The notes: generated by a model from the letters alone, not told the origin. A DNA stretch of 17,487 nucleotides from CBDUQP01 sp965369385 (GCA_965369385.1 CBDUQP010000078.1:1-17487), one strand, 5' to 3'; positions 1 to 8,188 are shown, counted from the stretch's first letter. Numbers and translations: made by a program.

Positions 1-53
1 GCTCGGTGAAATTCCGCGTACTCGCTACGGAACCCATTTTTCAACGGACTGCT
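1..53. mobile_element. Right end of a MITE-like element (cut by window edge)
   Basis: These 53 bases are identical to 9134-9186, the right third of a 163-bp element bounded by 17-bp inverted repeats. The right terminal repeat TTTTTCAACGGACTGCT is at 37-53. The rest of this copy lies outside the window. No transposase is present, so it is read as a non-autonomous element about 70 bp downstream of the AsmA-like gene. Confidence 0.75.
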
Positions 54-64
54 AGGAGCGGGCA

Positions 65-77
65 GGCTCTGCGAGCC
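65..77. terminator. Small hairpin downstream of the AsmA-like gene
   Basis: GGCTC-TGC-GAGCC forms a 5-bp stem with a 3-nt loop, about 50 bp past the stop codon of the minus-strand operon. There is no T-run on the minus strand, so an intrinsic terminator is only a guess. It belongs to the same class of short GC hairpins found in other gaps of this window. Confidence 0.25.
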
Positions 78-124
78 ACGATGCGATAAGTAAATAATAC
101 CACCTGGGCAAAACATACGAAATA

Positions 125-3100
125 CTACCTGTTCCTCGTCGGCGGGGTCGCCAGTGCCTTCAGAATCGCCCGCAAACTTCGCAATTGTACTCTCTGCACC
201 TTGGGTTTGGCCAGTGTTCCGCTTACACGGATTTCCAGCCACTCCTTCATCATCGCATGCACAACATCGGCACCAAGGCCCTTGAGACGCGGAACGCTTC
301 CCGGCGGACCAGCGAGAAAACGCATGCTAACCTTCTCGGTATCCATGTCGACAACACCCTTACCCAACAGCGACAATGACGTACCATCGAGATAGAGTTC
401 GTCGAACATGAGGTTCTTACCTTGGATGCGATAAGTCATTGCACCCTTGTTGAACGCAGCCTTTCCAGGAAGCTCCAGGTTCAGAATATGCATCATACCC
501 AAATTAACGGGCATCTTGTAGAGCTTCCCTTTCTTTATGCTTGCGGTCCCGACGGCCTGGCGGGTTTCAGGCTTGCCTGCAACGGCCTCGTAGCTGATAT
601 CGCCCGATACAAGTCCGCTTATATCGTTGCGTTTCTTGTCCTTGGGCATGCCTGCATTCATGAGAAGGCCAAGATCCACGTTCTCGTAGAAAATCCTGAA
701 AGAGTACTTCATCGGGTCGGTCAGCCTTATGAACGCCTCGCGTCCAAAGAGCCTGCCCTTGTAAGCCCTAGCCGTCAGATCGCTAATCTCGATCAGCCTG
801 CTGTCATGTCTCTTAAGCAAACGCCCCTTGACGTCGGTCAGCTCTCTTTTGGCCACCTCAACACGATCCAATTCAACCCCCATATCAACCGCCAGGCCGG
901 TCTTCTTCGCACCGACAGGAGCCGACTGGCTCAGCGAACCGCTGAGTTTACCGGTTATTCTCTTGGGGCCGATACCAATATCGATTACCGCATCCTTCAA
1001 CCACACATTGCCCGCTGCGTTCCAACTGACATCCTTGGAAAACATGACATTTTCGTCCGTATTGGTACCCTTCCAGCGTCCTGTCAGGTCCAGATCACAC
1101 GTTCCTCCTTCTCGAACGTTGTCGAAAACCGGGGCAAAGTCGGAAGGAGCGGCAGCGAAAAGCTTCTTATCGATGGGGATCCCTCTTGCGAGCACGGCTA
1201 CTTCGGCACTGCGTTTCTTCCCATTCCATCGTATTTTACCGTTCATGCGGGTAGTCATCTTCCCCTGGGCGCACTTGAGATCCTTCAACGTCACCTCGCC
1301 GGGAACTGCCCTCACGCTGCCGATAATGTTCTCCAACCTGTACGGGAAACCTATATACCTGACAGTCATCCCCCGGCCCTGAATATCCAGGCGATAGTCC
1401 ATGTCCTTCAGATACCCCCCGGCCGTTGCTTCCTTCGCCTTGTCCCCGACAGGCATCTTCTTCTTCAGGCTCAATGCCACGTCGGCTGTCCCACCCAGCT
1501 CAAGATCCTTCCACATCCTCTGCAAGTCCGGAAGCGATGCAAGTGCATCGTACGCATCCTTGTCCAGTTCCATGCCGGTGGCTGTGAACTTCATGTCAGG
1601 CCACACCCCCTTGTCCGAGAAGAGCATCCTCCCGTTCATCCGTATATTGGTCTTGCCGTGCCTGCCGATAATCCCTTCAGTCTCCATCCTGCCGGGCACT
1701 ATCACCAAGCTGCCGGCAACATCCGTCAGCTGATACGGAAAATCGACATAATTAGCCTGGGCGTTTTCGAAGTTCACGTCAACTTGATACCCCAAATCCT
1801 TGCCCGGATCTTGAAAGACTCTGGCAGACAGTCTGTCGGCAGTGCCCTTCAAACGCAGCATCTTTATTGCCTTCTTGTCTTTGGGGCCGAACGCTTCGGC
1901 AAGCGCATCATCCATCGGAAAATCGGAGCCCCTGAAATACAGCTTTATGTCGGCCTGCTTCGTCTCCGGCGCCTTCAGGGTACCGTAAATCGAACCGCGT
2001 GACTTGCCATTACCCCGCAAACGCACGGGCTTGTCCTGATCGATCCAAATATAATCGTTATCGACATTCACCACGCCGGTAACTTCTCTCAGCGGGTAGG
2101 GTTTGCCCTTTTCGTCAAACGTCCAGCCTATTCTCGCCTCACCATAGCTAATCAGCGTAAGGCGAACGTCAACATTGTTGACCCCATCCTTTCCGCTCAC
2201 ATGGACTTGTGCGTCAATTCTCCCCTTGGGTCGAAGCTGATCCCACGCGTATCCGGCATACGGCCGCAATGCATGGCCCAGTTCCTCACTCAGCCAAACA
2301 CCCTTGGCGGCGGCTGTCAGAGCAAAAGACTTCGGCTGGCCACCTACCAGTTCAAGCTTGCCATCAACAACGATACTTCCGCCGTCCCGCTCGGCGGTCA
2401 GCTTCTTCAGCTCGATCTTGTCATTGTTGAAGAGAATCTTGCCAGCCACATTGTCAATCCGATGAGGAATCAGATAGTACGTCAATGACAGACCCTTGGG
2501 GAAGATTTCGCCTTTGAAATACGTCCGTCCGCCCACGACCTTTCGCGATACATTGGCATTGACATCCATCTTGCCAACCGGACGATATGATTCCTTGATA
2601 TTCTTCAGCCACCCGGCCATGTCAGCATTCATACTGCCGGCCGGAAGCTGCATTCCCTTGATCGCCACATCCACGCTGAACGGGGACTTCTCGCCATATC
2701 CGTAGAAATCTCCCGAAAGTGCGAACTCCGCGTTACCGGCTTCTACGAGCTTACCGGTTACATTCTTCAACCTCACATGCCCGGAATCATTCTCGCCCTG
2801 CGTGTCCTGGTCCATCATGAACGCCAGCGTCCCCCGCACATCCCGCAGATCGTACCCACCCTGGGCAGGGGGCAATTTCATGGTGACGCCCTCCATCACC
2901 ACCTCAAGACCCTCGGGCATTCCCGCGACGATTGTGCTGGCCTTGACGCGAATCTTGCCCCGGAAATCGTAGGCTTTCTGCCACTGCGCATATCTACCGC
3001 GAAGGGCACGGCCGAGAGATTTCAGCTCGCCGGACATGTTGAAATCGCGAATATCGCCCGTATCCACATCGAGCGTCATGCTACCTTGAGTCGGTTTCTG

Positions 3101-3814
3101 CGAATCTGAGCGTTTCTCGGTTACGCGTATATCGTACTTGCCCGCATGCGGCGTCATCACCAGGTCCCAGACAATCTCCTCGTCCTCCCAATCCGTACCG
3201 TCGATCCGCTCGACCGGCTTGTGCTTGCAGCCCCTGGCGCGAATGATCGGCAGCGGGCCTGCATATTTCTCACGCGGGCCCCGGTCTGGCGAGCCTTGCG
3301 TAAAGAGCTTCTGGAAGTTGTAGGTGTCGCTGGCCTGATCGTGAACAATTCGCACAGTGGGTTCTATGCAGATGATCTCCGTAGGCTCGACCTGCCCGCT
3401 GACAAACAGCGACCAGGGTCGATGCCGCAATCTGACGCTGCGGGCCCGGAAAAATGGTTCCTTGCGGTTCTCGCCAGGAATAGTCACACGCACGCCACGC
3501 AGTTCTATATCGCCGAACAGGCGAAACTCGGCATGATCGATCGCAACGTGCGATCCGGTAACCTCGCGGAGATAACGCCTTGCCTGACGGCGAATCCGGG
3601 CATCGTCAGTTATGTACCAGAACGCGTAGAACGCAACCAGCAACAATGCAAGAATGACCAGCCCCACATTACGCCTGCCGGGCGAGACATACTTCCAGTA
3701 TCGTTTGGGACGCTTGGGAAGGAATTTCCGCAAAGAGCGGCCTATTGTGAGCAGTCGATTCACCCGGTCTCTCCAGCGGCTACCATACCGCTTCCAAGAG
3801 TATACACCGAACAT
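125..3814 (-). CDS. AsmA-like inner-membrane-anchored protein (1229 aa)
   Basis: Seen: a basic N-terminal stretch (about residues 8-48), one membrane segment (about 50-68, GLVILALLLVAFYAFW), then more than 1100 residues of beta-rich, low-cysteine sequence facing the periplasm. Similar blocks recur, each with a 'Y-x-L-x-x-I/V-x-G' start, a glycine-rich turn and a 'MNG-(K/R)' end (for example 'NIIGSVRAVPG' and 'DVAGSLVIVPG'). The C-terminal part ('GLVSGDISYEAVAG' through 'WLEIRVSGTLAKPKV') resembles the AsmA-like C-terminal region. Known: AsmA/TamB/YhdP-type proteins form long beta-grooves thought to move lipids between inner and outer membrane. Inferred role: lipid transport or outer-membrane assembly. 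The start ATG overlaps the stop of the upstream UvrC-like gene by 1 nt (TAATG), suggesting translational coupling. Exact subfamily is not certain. Confidence 0.8.
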   Translation of the reverse strand: MFGVYSWKRYGSRWRDRVNRLLTIGRSLRKFLPKRPKRYWKYVSPGRRNVGLVILALLLVAFYAFWYITDDARIRRQARRYLREVTGSHVAIDHAEFRLFGDIELRGVRVTIPGENRKEPFFRARSVRLRHRPWSLFVSGQVEPTEIICIEPTVRIVHDQASDTYNFQKLFTQGSPDRGPREKYAGPLPIIRARGCKHKPVERIDGTDWEDEEIVWDLVMTPHAGKYDIRVTEKRSDSQKPTQGSMTLDVDTGDIRDFNMSGELKSLGRALRGRYAQWQKAYDFRGKIRVKASTIVAGMPEGLEVVMEGVTMKLPPAQGGYDLRDVRGTLAFMMDQDTQGENDSGHVRLKNVTGKLVEAGNAEFALSGDFYGYGEKSPFSVDVAIKGMQLPAGSMNADMAGWLKNIKESYRPVGKMDVNANVSRKVVGGRTYFKGEIFPKGLSLTYYLIPHRIDNVAGKILFNNDKIELKKLTAERDGGSIVVDGKLELVGGQPKSFALTAAAKGVWLSEELGHALRPYAGYAWDQLRPKGRIDAQVHVSGKDGVNNVDVRLTLISYGEARIGWTFDEKGKPYPLREVTGVVNVDNDYIWIDQDKPVRLRGNGKSRGSIYGTLKAPETKQADIKLYFRGSDFPMDDALAEAFGPKDKKAIKMLRLKGTADRLSARVFQDPGKDLGYQVDVNFENAQANYVDFPYQLTDVAGSLVIVPGRMETEGIIGRHGKTNIRMNGRMLFSDKGVWPDMKFTATGMELDKDAYDALASLPDLQRMWKDLELGGTADVALSLKKKMPVGDKAKEATAGGYLKDMDYRLDIQGRGMTVRYIGFPYRLENIIGSVRAVPGEVTLKDLKCAQGKMTTRMNGKIRWNGKKRSAEVAVLARGIPIDKKLFAAAPSDFAPVFDNVREGGTCDLDLTGRWKGTNTDENVMFSKDVSWNAAGNVWLKDAVIDIGIGPKRITGKLSGSLSQSAPVGAKKTGLAVDMGVELDRVEVAKRELTDVKGRLLKRHDSRLIEISDLTARAYKGRLFGREAFIRLTDPMKYSFRIFYENVDLGLLMNAGMPKDKKRNDISGLVSGDISYEAVAGKPETRQAVGTASIKKGKLYKMPVNLGMMHILNLELPGKAAFNKGAMTYRIQGKNLMFDELYLDGTSLSLLGKGVVDMDTEKVSMRFLAGPPGSVPRLKGLGADVVHAMMKEWLEIRVSGTLAKPKVQRVQLRSLRAILKALATPPTRNR

Positions 3815-5013
3815 TACTTCTTTTGCGATGATTCGTCCGCAGCCTTGCTGTGCCTGCGTTTACGCTCACGCAAATGCAAATCATCGCTCGCAGCCTCGAT
3901 CATGTCACCCAACTGCGCACCAGTCAACTCAGCCGATCGGCGAACTATCAGCCCGCGACGCTGTTGACCCCTGAAAAGATAGCTCGAAACCAGCCCAATC
4001 GCATAAACATCAGCAGGCCCGTCGCCAACACCATCCCTACGCATATCCCCCCACGCATCGGTATCTCCGGCCAGCAGCTTATCCAGAGATTCGACTTCCA
4101 ACGGATACGATATCTCACCCGCATCGCAGATACTGTCGCCGTTTACCGCAAATACCCGGGCAGTCTGCCTGTTCGCGCCCGGCTGAACCACTACGAATCC
4201 AAACTCGCCAAACGGGCGGGCGAACCGGAACAATGCCTTGTTCAGCTCCTTCAGACGCTCAATTCGCCCCTTGATCGCTGCCGCCTGCTCATACTTGAGC
4301 TCGCCGGCCGCGGCCTGCATTGCATCGTTCAGTTCGGCGAAGAACGCATCACGCGGGCCCGCCGCGAAATCGGCAGACCTCGCGACAACTTCTGCGTATT
4401 GCGACATGGGAATGCTGCCGTCGCATGGCGAAAGGCACCTGCGCATCTGGGCATATGAGCAGGGATGGGCGTTGGGGCTCTGCCGCAGACACTTCAGATC
4501 GCGACACAAATCGAACCCGTCCTGAATGGCTGAAATGAACTGGTCCGCATCGCGACCGCTGATAAACGGGCCGAAAGAACGAACACCCCCGCCGGGCAGC
4601 TTCCTGCTCTTACTGTAGTGCGGGTAAGTCTCCTGCGGATCCACATGCACGAACCACGCCGGTTTCCACGGAAGCATAGCACCGTAATCCGCCGGCCAGA
4701 TCGCCCGTGCCACCTGCATGAACCGCAAATCGGTCTCGAAGTGGCTGGTGCACAGTTTCCAGTATACTCTGGTGGTGATTTCGCGAAGATCGGCAGACTT
4801 GCTGCGGCGATCTTCGAGCGGTTCGTCGAGGCGTGTGCTCACGCGGCTGCGAATGTTCGCTGCCGTTATCATCACGATAGGCTCATCGCCCGCCGCAAGC
4901 ATCACCACGCCGCGTTTGTTGGGAATGTCAGCCAGTTGCGTGTCGTCCAGCGGGGGCGACACATCCACACTGCCGTCAAACATGGACTTCCAATCGCTCA
5001 ATCTGCCTTCCAT
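3814..5013 (-). CDS. Truncated UvrC-like protein with Fe-S cysteines and UVR motif, degraded GIY-YIG domain
   Basis: 399 aa from the ATG at 5013, which follows a G-rich stretch and lies 19 bp after the fabZ stop; a longer frame to 5133 would overlap fabZ and is rejected. Residues about 35-135 align with the GIY-YIG nuclease region of UvrC, but the GIY and YIG tyrosines are missing ('RGVVML', 'VMITAANIRSR') and the catalytic glutamate position reads Gln100 ('FMQ'). Next comes 'FGPF' and a cysteine group C175, C185, C193, C197; the C-x7-C-x3-C spacing equals the Fe-S site of UvrC. A UVR motif follows at about 225-257 ('LKYEQAAAIKGRIERL'). The C-terminal RNase H-like nuclease and helix-hairpin-helix of true UvrC (about 600 aa) are absent. 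It is therefore probably not an incision nuclease; it may bind UvrB or DNA. Its tail is Lys/Ser rich. Confidence 0.8.
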   Translation of the reverse strand: MEGRLSDWKSMFDGSVDVSPPLDDTQLADIPNKRGVVMLAAGDEPIVMITAANIRSRVSTRLDEPLEDRRSKSADLREITTRVYWKLCTSHFETDLRFMQVARAIWPADYGAMLPWKPAWFVHVDPQETYPHYSKSRKLPGGGVRSFGPFISGRDADQFISAIQDGFDLCRDLKCLRQSPNAHPCSYAQMRRCLSPCDGSIPMSQYAEVVARSADFAAGPRDAFFAELNDAMQAAAGELKYEQAAAIKGRIERLKELNKALFRFARPFGEFGFVVVQPGANRQTARVFAVNGDSICDAGEISYPLEVESLDKLLAGDTDAWGDMRRDGVGDGPADVYAIGLVSSYLFRGQQRRGLIVRRSAELTGAQLGDMIEAASDDLHLRERKRRHSKAADESSQKK

Positions 5014-5032
5014 TCCCCCCCCCGCAGCCGCA

Positions 5033-5506
5033 CTACATCCACATTCCGGTGATAATGCCCTGGAAGACCATCGAATCTCCCACGAATCCCTGCACGTTGG
5101 CTTTGCAGCGCCTGCTTCGCATCTCAAGCACATCGCCCAGGATAATCAGCCTGTCGCCCGGGACAACCGCCCCGCGAAACTTCACATTATCGATACCACC
5201 AAACCCCAGAAAACCGGCATCGGGCATCTCGGTCATGGCGAAGAAACCAACCATCTGGGCAGACGCTTCCATCATCAACACACCCGGAAGCAGCGGCCGG
5301 CCCGGAATATGCCCCTTGGCCCAGTAGTCGTCCTCGTGGTTGTCACGATAGGCGATGATCTCGCCCTTTGTCGTATCGTAGTGAACAATCCCATCCAGCA
5401 GCATGAACTCATGACGATGCGGCAGAATCTTATAGATAGCGTCGCGGTCGGCGAATACGTTGTCGAAGTCGACACCAGTTGTATCAAGAATGGCTTTGGG
5501 AGGCAT
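5033..5506 (-). CDS. fabZ: 3-hydroxyacyl-ACP dehydratase, FabZ family
   Basis: 157 aa hot-dog-fold enzyme that dehydrates 3-hydroxyacyl-ACP in fatty acid elongation; FabZ relatives also act on 3-hydroxyacyl-ACPs close to lipid A synthesis. Family motifs are clear: 'ILPHRHEFMLLDGI' (27-40) and 'GHIPGRPLLPGVLMMEASAQ' (65-84), giving catalytic His66 and Glu80, 14 residues apart as in E. coli FabZ (His54/Glu68). The ATG at 5506 is preceded by AAAGGA at good spacing. It is the first gene of the minus-strand operon with the UvrC-like and AsmA-like genes. The sequence is somewhat divergent from housekeeping FabZ, so it could be a second paralogue used for a special lipid. Confidence 0.88.
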   Translation of the reverse strand: MPPKAILDTTGVDFDNVFADRDAIYKILPHRHEFMLLDGIVHYDTTKGEIIAYRDNHEDDYWAKGHIPGRPLLPGVLMMEASAQMVGFFAMTEMPDAGFLGFGGIDNVKFRGAVVPGDRLIILGDVLEMRSRRCKANVQGFVGDSMVFQGIITGMWM

Positions 5507-5765
5507 GACGTCCTTTCATCTGAAGCTTAAATATCTCAGCAAATCCCAGTGAATCCCGGTGAGGGCCGAAGGATTCCGAAAAACCCGGCCGGCCGAGCGC
5601 GTAAGCCTATCACCCGCAAGCGTCACGGTCAACGCTAAACACCCATGTCAGTATATGTCCAGCAGCGATACTCCGGCAGCATTAGATCGCAGATTGCCGG
5701 CCGCCGCGCCACTTTCTTGAACTTGCGAACAAGCGACTGCACGGGCAATGCGAAATGTTGCAAAA

Positions 5766-5793
5766 TGTTACACGCACTGGGTTTTGTGTAACA
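5766..5793. promoter_or_regulatory. Perfect dyad TGTTACAC-N12-GTGTAACA
   Basis: Two perfect 8-bp inverted half-sites separated by 12 bp, centred about 275 bp upstream of the fabZ start. The dimension fits a dimeric repressor or activator site. An ATGTT-x-CA repeat lies just left of it. The regulator is unknown; GTTAC/GTAAC cores faintly recall NikR half-sites (GTGTTAC/GTAACAC) described in some bacteria and archaea, but the arms are arranged differently. Confidence 0.4.
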
Positions 5794-6053
5794 GGATACA
5801 GAATCGCTAAGAACCGTTCATGACATGCGTTAACCCGGCAAATCGTGACAGGGCGTCCCCTATGCGTACCAAACCCGGTCAGCACCCAAAATGCAGCGTT
5901 TAGGAGACCATTTCCCCGTCGGAAGCGAGTTTTTTTACAAAATGAGCCGTAGCCGCTGCATCAGAATCCTCCCCGGCGGTCAGTACGTTGATATATGACT
6001 GCGCGCATAACGCGTGTTTGCCCGCATAGGGGCGGACCTGTGTGCCTGGATCA

Positions 6054-6152
6054 CCCCTGACGGGGCTCTCTGCGTATGTTGGCTTCATTCCCACGGCTCC
6101 GTCGCTTTGCGACTACACCATGGGCTATGGTTCGCGCCGGCCCTAACGGGCC
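6054..6152. repeat. Run of four short hairpins
   Basis: Four stem-loops follow one another within 99 bp: CCCC-TGAC-GGGG (6054-6065), GTCGC-TTT-GCGAC (6101-6113), ACCAT-GGGCT-ATGGT (6117-6131) and GGCCC-TAAC-GGGCC (6139-6152). Loops are 3-5 nt. This looks like a structured intergenic repeat, directly next to the first REP-like copy. Confidence 0.6.
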
Positions 6153-6162
6153 TCTTACCGTA

Positions 6163-6230
6163 AATTAGGGACGGTGCCTTATTTAAATAGGAATAGTCCG
6201 AAATAGAAATAGAAATATATAAGGCACGGT
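6163..6230. repeat. REP/MITE-like repeat, copy 1 (degenerate right arm)
   Basis: Left arm AGGGACGGTGCCTTATTT, then an AT-rich middle, then a damaged right arm (ATAAGGCACGGT). The first 40 bp or so are identical to copy 4 at 8497. Paired arms of this type are typical of REP sequences moved by IS200-like RAYT transposases; none is encoded in the window. Confidence 0.7.
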
Positions 6231-6252
6231 GGGGCTGTCGAAAGAGACCCAA

Positions 6253-6323
6253 AATTAGGGCGGTGCCTTATTCAAATGTGAATCCGCTCGCCGTTCGAAT
6301 TAAATAAGGCACCGTCCCTAATT
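6253..6323. repeat. REP/MITE-like repeat, copy 2 (both arms)
   Basis: Left arm at 6253-6274 lacks one A (GGG-CGGTGCC) and the right arm at 6300-6323 reads TTAAATAAGGCACCGTCCC followed by TAATT. Together they give an almost perfect stem of over 20 bp around a 25-bp centre. It lies 75 bp past the stop of the membrane-protein gene, where it could also act as a transcript end or stabiliser. Confidence 0.75.
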
Positions 6324-6397
6324 ATCGAATCACTACTCATGCCTGTATCCTCTTCTTGACGTTGGCAATTTGAGTTCGCCTCCTTGGTGGGCACAAT

Positions 6398-7933
6398 TCA
6401 TTTCAGCAGAATTCCAAGTTCGTTAGCTAACCATTCTCGCCCATCCAACACGTACTGCTTGGGTGTATCAAGATCCCAGAATGCCGCTTCAAGGGATTGC
6501 CGTTCCACACCTTGCGATCCGAATCTGTCCTTGAGCTCACGAACAAGCTCTTCTCGCCACGATTCCAGATTCTCTGTCGAGCACCCGCACACCGGTATCT
6601 CTGACGGCGCACAATGCAGACACAATAGGAAATCTAGACACTCCTCGACCATCCCAATTCGGAATTTTTCAGAAACCTTACCTTTGGCAAGTGCCATCCC
6701 CCAGACACAGTAGGACCACACCCGTACAAGCTGACAGTCGACTGAGACCAGTTCCGCTCTTGCGGCGTTGCTCTTAACTCCTTGAGCATTAGAGCTACCT
6801 GCAGACGCAACATCTTCCCCTTCTACGCCAGCATCGATACTATCCGAAGCCACAAGTGGAATCCGTTTGCATGAGGCGTCAATCGCGTCCGTTATGAGCC
6901 AACGCAGGTCATGGAATACTTCGTACAATAAGTAGGCATATGGTGTGGGGCGATCAGAATCGGCTAGCGAATCCTCCCACACAAGCGGGTCGTACAGAGA
7001 ACGGTCGCGAATCCCCTTGAAGACATACCACAGATCCGTAATATGAAGGTCATAGTTGCTGCGTGCCTTGACCGCCGCCTTGATCGCCAGCACCTCCATT
7101 TTGATGGACAGATACACAGGGCAATTCACGCGCGGACTTATCCCATTCGGAGATGCGTAAGCGACACTGATCTTATTGTAGTCCTCATCAAACCTTCGAG
7201 ACTGAAGTGCTTCCACTGCCGTATTGAGTAGAGACATATGTGCAGATGCCTTCACGTACCACTCGGGATCCCCAAGCGTCCCTTCCACGATCTCCGCGTC
7301 CTCGCCCAGAGGGACTACTGAATCATACCCACCATACTCACAAACCACGGCACTGCGCCACGGCGAGTTCGACGACAACACTAATTCACGCACGACGTTG
7401 TCCACGTATGAAAAGCGGGACTGTTCTTTTTTGTCAAGGATATCCTTAGACTTCAGGAGCTCAAGGTGCAAGACCGAACGAGACTCAAGCAGTGTCCGAA
7501 CTACCTTGCGGTCAAAAACACGACCCCGAGTGTCGTTGGACAGGAGTTTCAGTTGCGTCTTGTTCTGCCCAAGAATTCGTTCCACCTCGTCATATTTCCC
7601 CTCTCTCATCGCGGCATCAATGACCTTTGAAAAACCGCCCGCATTCTTCGTCGTGAGCTCCGCCTTATGCCAGTTCCAGATACATGCAACGATAGCCCAG
7701 ATGGGCATGAGAAACGATATCATATAGAACAACAGATTCAACCATGGCGGCGTGGATACTCCCCACAAAGCAGCAATCCGAAAATAGACTGCTATCAGAA
7801 GCGACACGCAGAATGCAATAAGGAGAAAACGACGAGGCACGAACATGAGAATGGACCGTCGCTGTATCGGATCAGCAATGGCAACAATCGCAATGAGAAT
7901 ACCAGTAATCGCAAGCAAACCGTCAAGTGTCAT
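6398..7933 (-). CDS. Orphan membrane protein with three N-terminal helices, unknown function
   Basis: 511 aa from the ATG at 7933, chosen because a hydrophobic start ('MTLDGLLAITGILIAIVAIA') and a GAGGGG ribosome site 6 nt upstream fit better than the open frame extending to 8092. Membrane segments at about 5-20, 36-51 and 64-86, with a basic 'QRRS' loop between the first two. The remaining 420 residues look soluble and mostly helical: 'MREGKYDEVERILG', 'RFSYVDNVVRELVL', 'YAYLLYEVFHDLRWLITDAI', and a CxCS-type 'PVCGCSTENLESW' near the C terminus. No enzyme motif is recognised. The plan (short membrane anchor plus large cytosolic domain) and the place between mobile repeats suggest an accessory gene, possibly defence- or stress-related, which is inference only. 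Base composition looks lower in GC than the neighbours. Confidence 0.75.
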   Translation of the reverse strand: MTLDGLLAITGILIAIVAIADPIQRRSILMFVPRRFLLIAFCVSLLIAVYFRIAALWGVSTPPWLNLLFYMISFLMPIWAIVACIWNWHKAELTTKNAGGFSKVIDAAMREGKYDEVERILGQNKTQLKLLSNDTRGRVFDRKVVRTLLESRSVLHLELLKSKDILDKKEQSRFSYVDNVVRELVLSSNSPWRSAVVCEYGGYDSVVPLGEDAEIVEGTLGDPEWYVKASAHMSLLNTAVEALQSRRFDEDYNKISVAYASPNGISPRVNCPVYLSIKMEVLAIKAAVKARSNYDLHITDLWYVFKGIRDRSLYDPLVWEDSLADSDRPTPYAYLLYEVFHDLRWLITDAIDASCKRIPLVASDSIDAGVEGEDVASAGSSNAQGVKSNAARAELVSVDCQLVRVWSYCVWGMALAKGKVSEKFRIGMVEECLDFLLCLHCAPSEIPVCGCSTENLESWREELVRELKDRFGSQGVERQSLEAAFWDLDTPKQYVLDGREWLANELGILLK

Positions 7934-7960
7934 ATTGCACCCCTCAGTACCGATCCAATC

Positions 7961-7973
7961 CCGCCATCGGCGG
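7961..7973. repeat. Short hairpin upstream of the orphan membrane protein
   Basis: CCGCC-ATC-GGCGG, 5-bp stem with a 3-nt loop, 28 bp upstream of the chosen start. It may sit in the 5' leader. The stretch from here to 8116 holds no other recognisable feature. Confidence 0.35.
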
Positions 7974-8116
7974 ACAATAGATGAGTTGAATAGGCGTAAG
8001 TTTAAGGCTAGAAGGATAGTGCAACAAGAAAAATCCGGGGTCACCCGGGACAATTGCATCTGGAACAAACCTAATTTGCAGGCGGGTGACATGCTCCGTC
8101 ATCGCCCCACTCGAAT

Positions 8117-8155
8117 AATTAGGGACAATAATTAGGGACGGTGCCTTATTTAAAT
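8117..8155. repeat. REP/MITE-like repeat, copy 3 (left arm only, internally duplicated)
   Basis: AATTAGGGACA is followed directly by a second AATTAGGGACGG continuing into the usual GTGCCTTATTTAAAT arm. The right arm is missing. The copy points the same way as the other three and marks the downstream edge of the broken metallophosphoesterase. Confidence 0.7.
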
Positions 8156-8188
8156 GGCGAATTCACATCGCAAGTGCAACACGTCCTT

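Larger units (their letters stand above)
5507..6162. other. Gene-poor stretch upstream of fabZ
   Basis: About 650 bp with no convincing gene. Small minus frames (5682-5885, 5900-6094) lack recognisable content or a clear ribosome site. It contains a perfect 8-bp dyad at 5766-5793 and a run of four short hairpins at 6054-6152, annotated separately. The fabZ promoter must lie here, but I cannot fix -35/-10 boxes. Confidence 0.6.

Noticed and set aside
422..2002. Long 526-codon plus-strand frame opposite the AsmA-like gene
   Set aside because: It lies wholly antisense to a convincing gene, has cysteine/histidine/arginine-rich random composition and no domain.
5014..5133. N-terminal extension of the UvrC-like gene
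   Set aside because: It would overlap the 3' end of fabZ and has no ribosome site; homology begins after the ATG at 5013.
5900..6094. Minus-strand 64-codon frame
   Set aside because: Its start overlaps the hairpin run, it has no good ribosome site, and no family features are recognised. It could be a remnant but is not supported as a gene.
7934..8092. N-terminal extension of the orphan membrane protein
   Set aside because: The extra 53 residues have no pattern, while the internal ATG has a ribosome site and begins a clear membrane helix.
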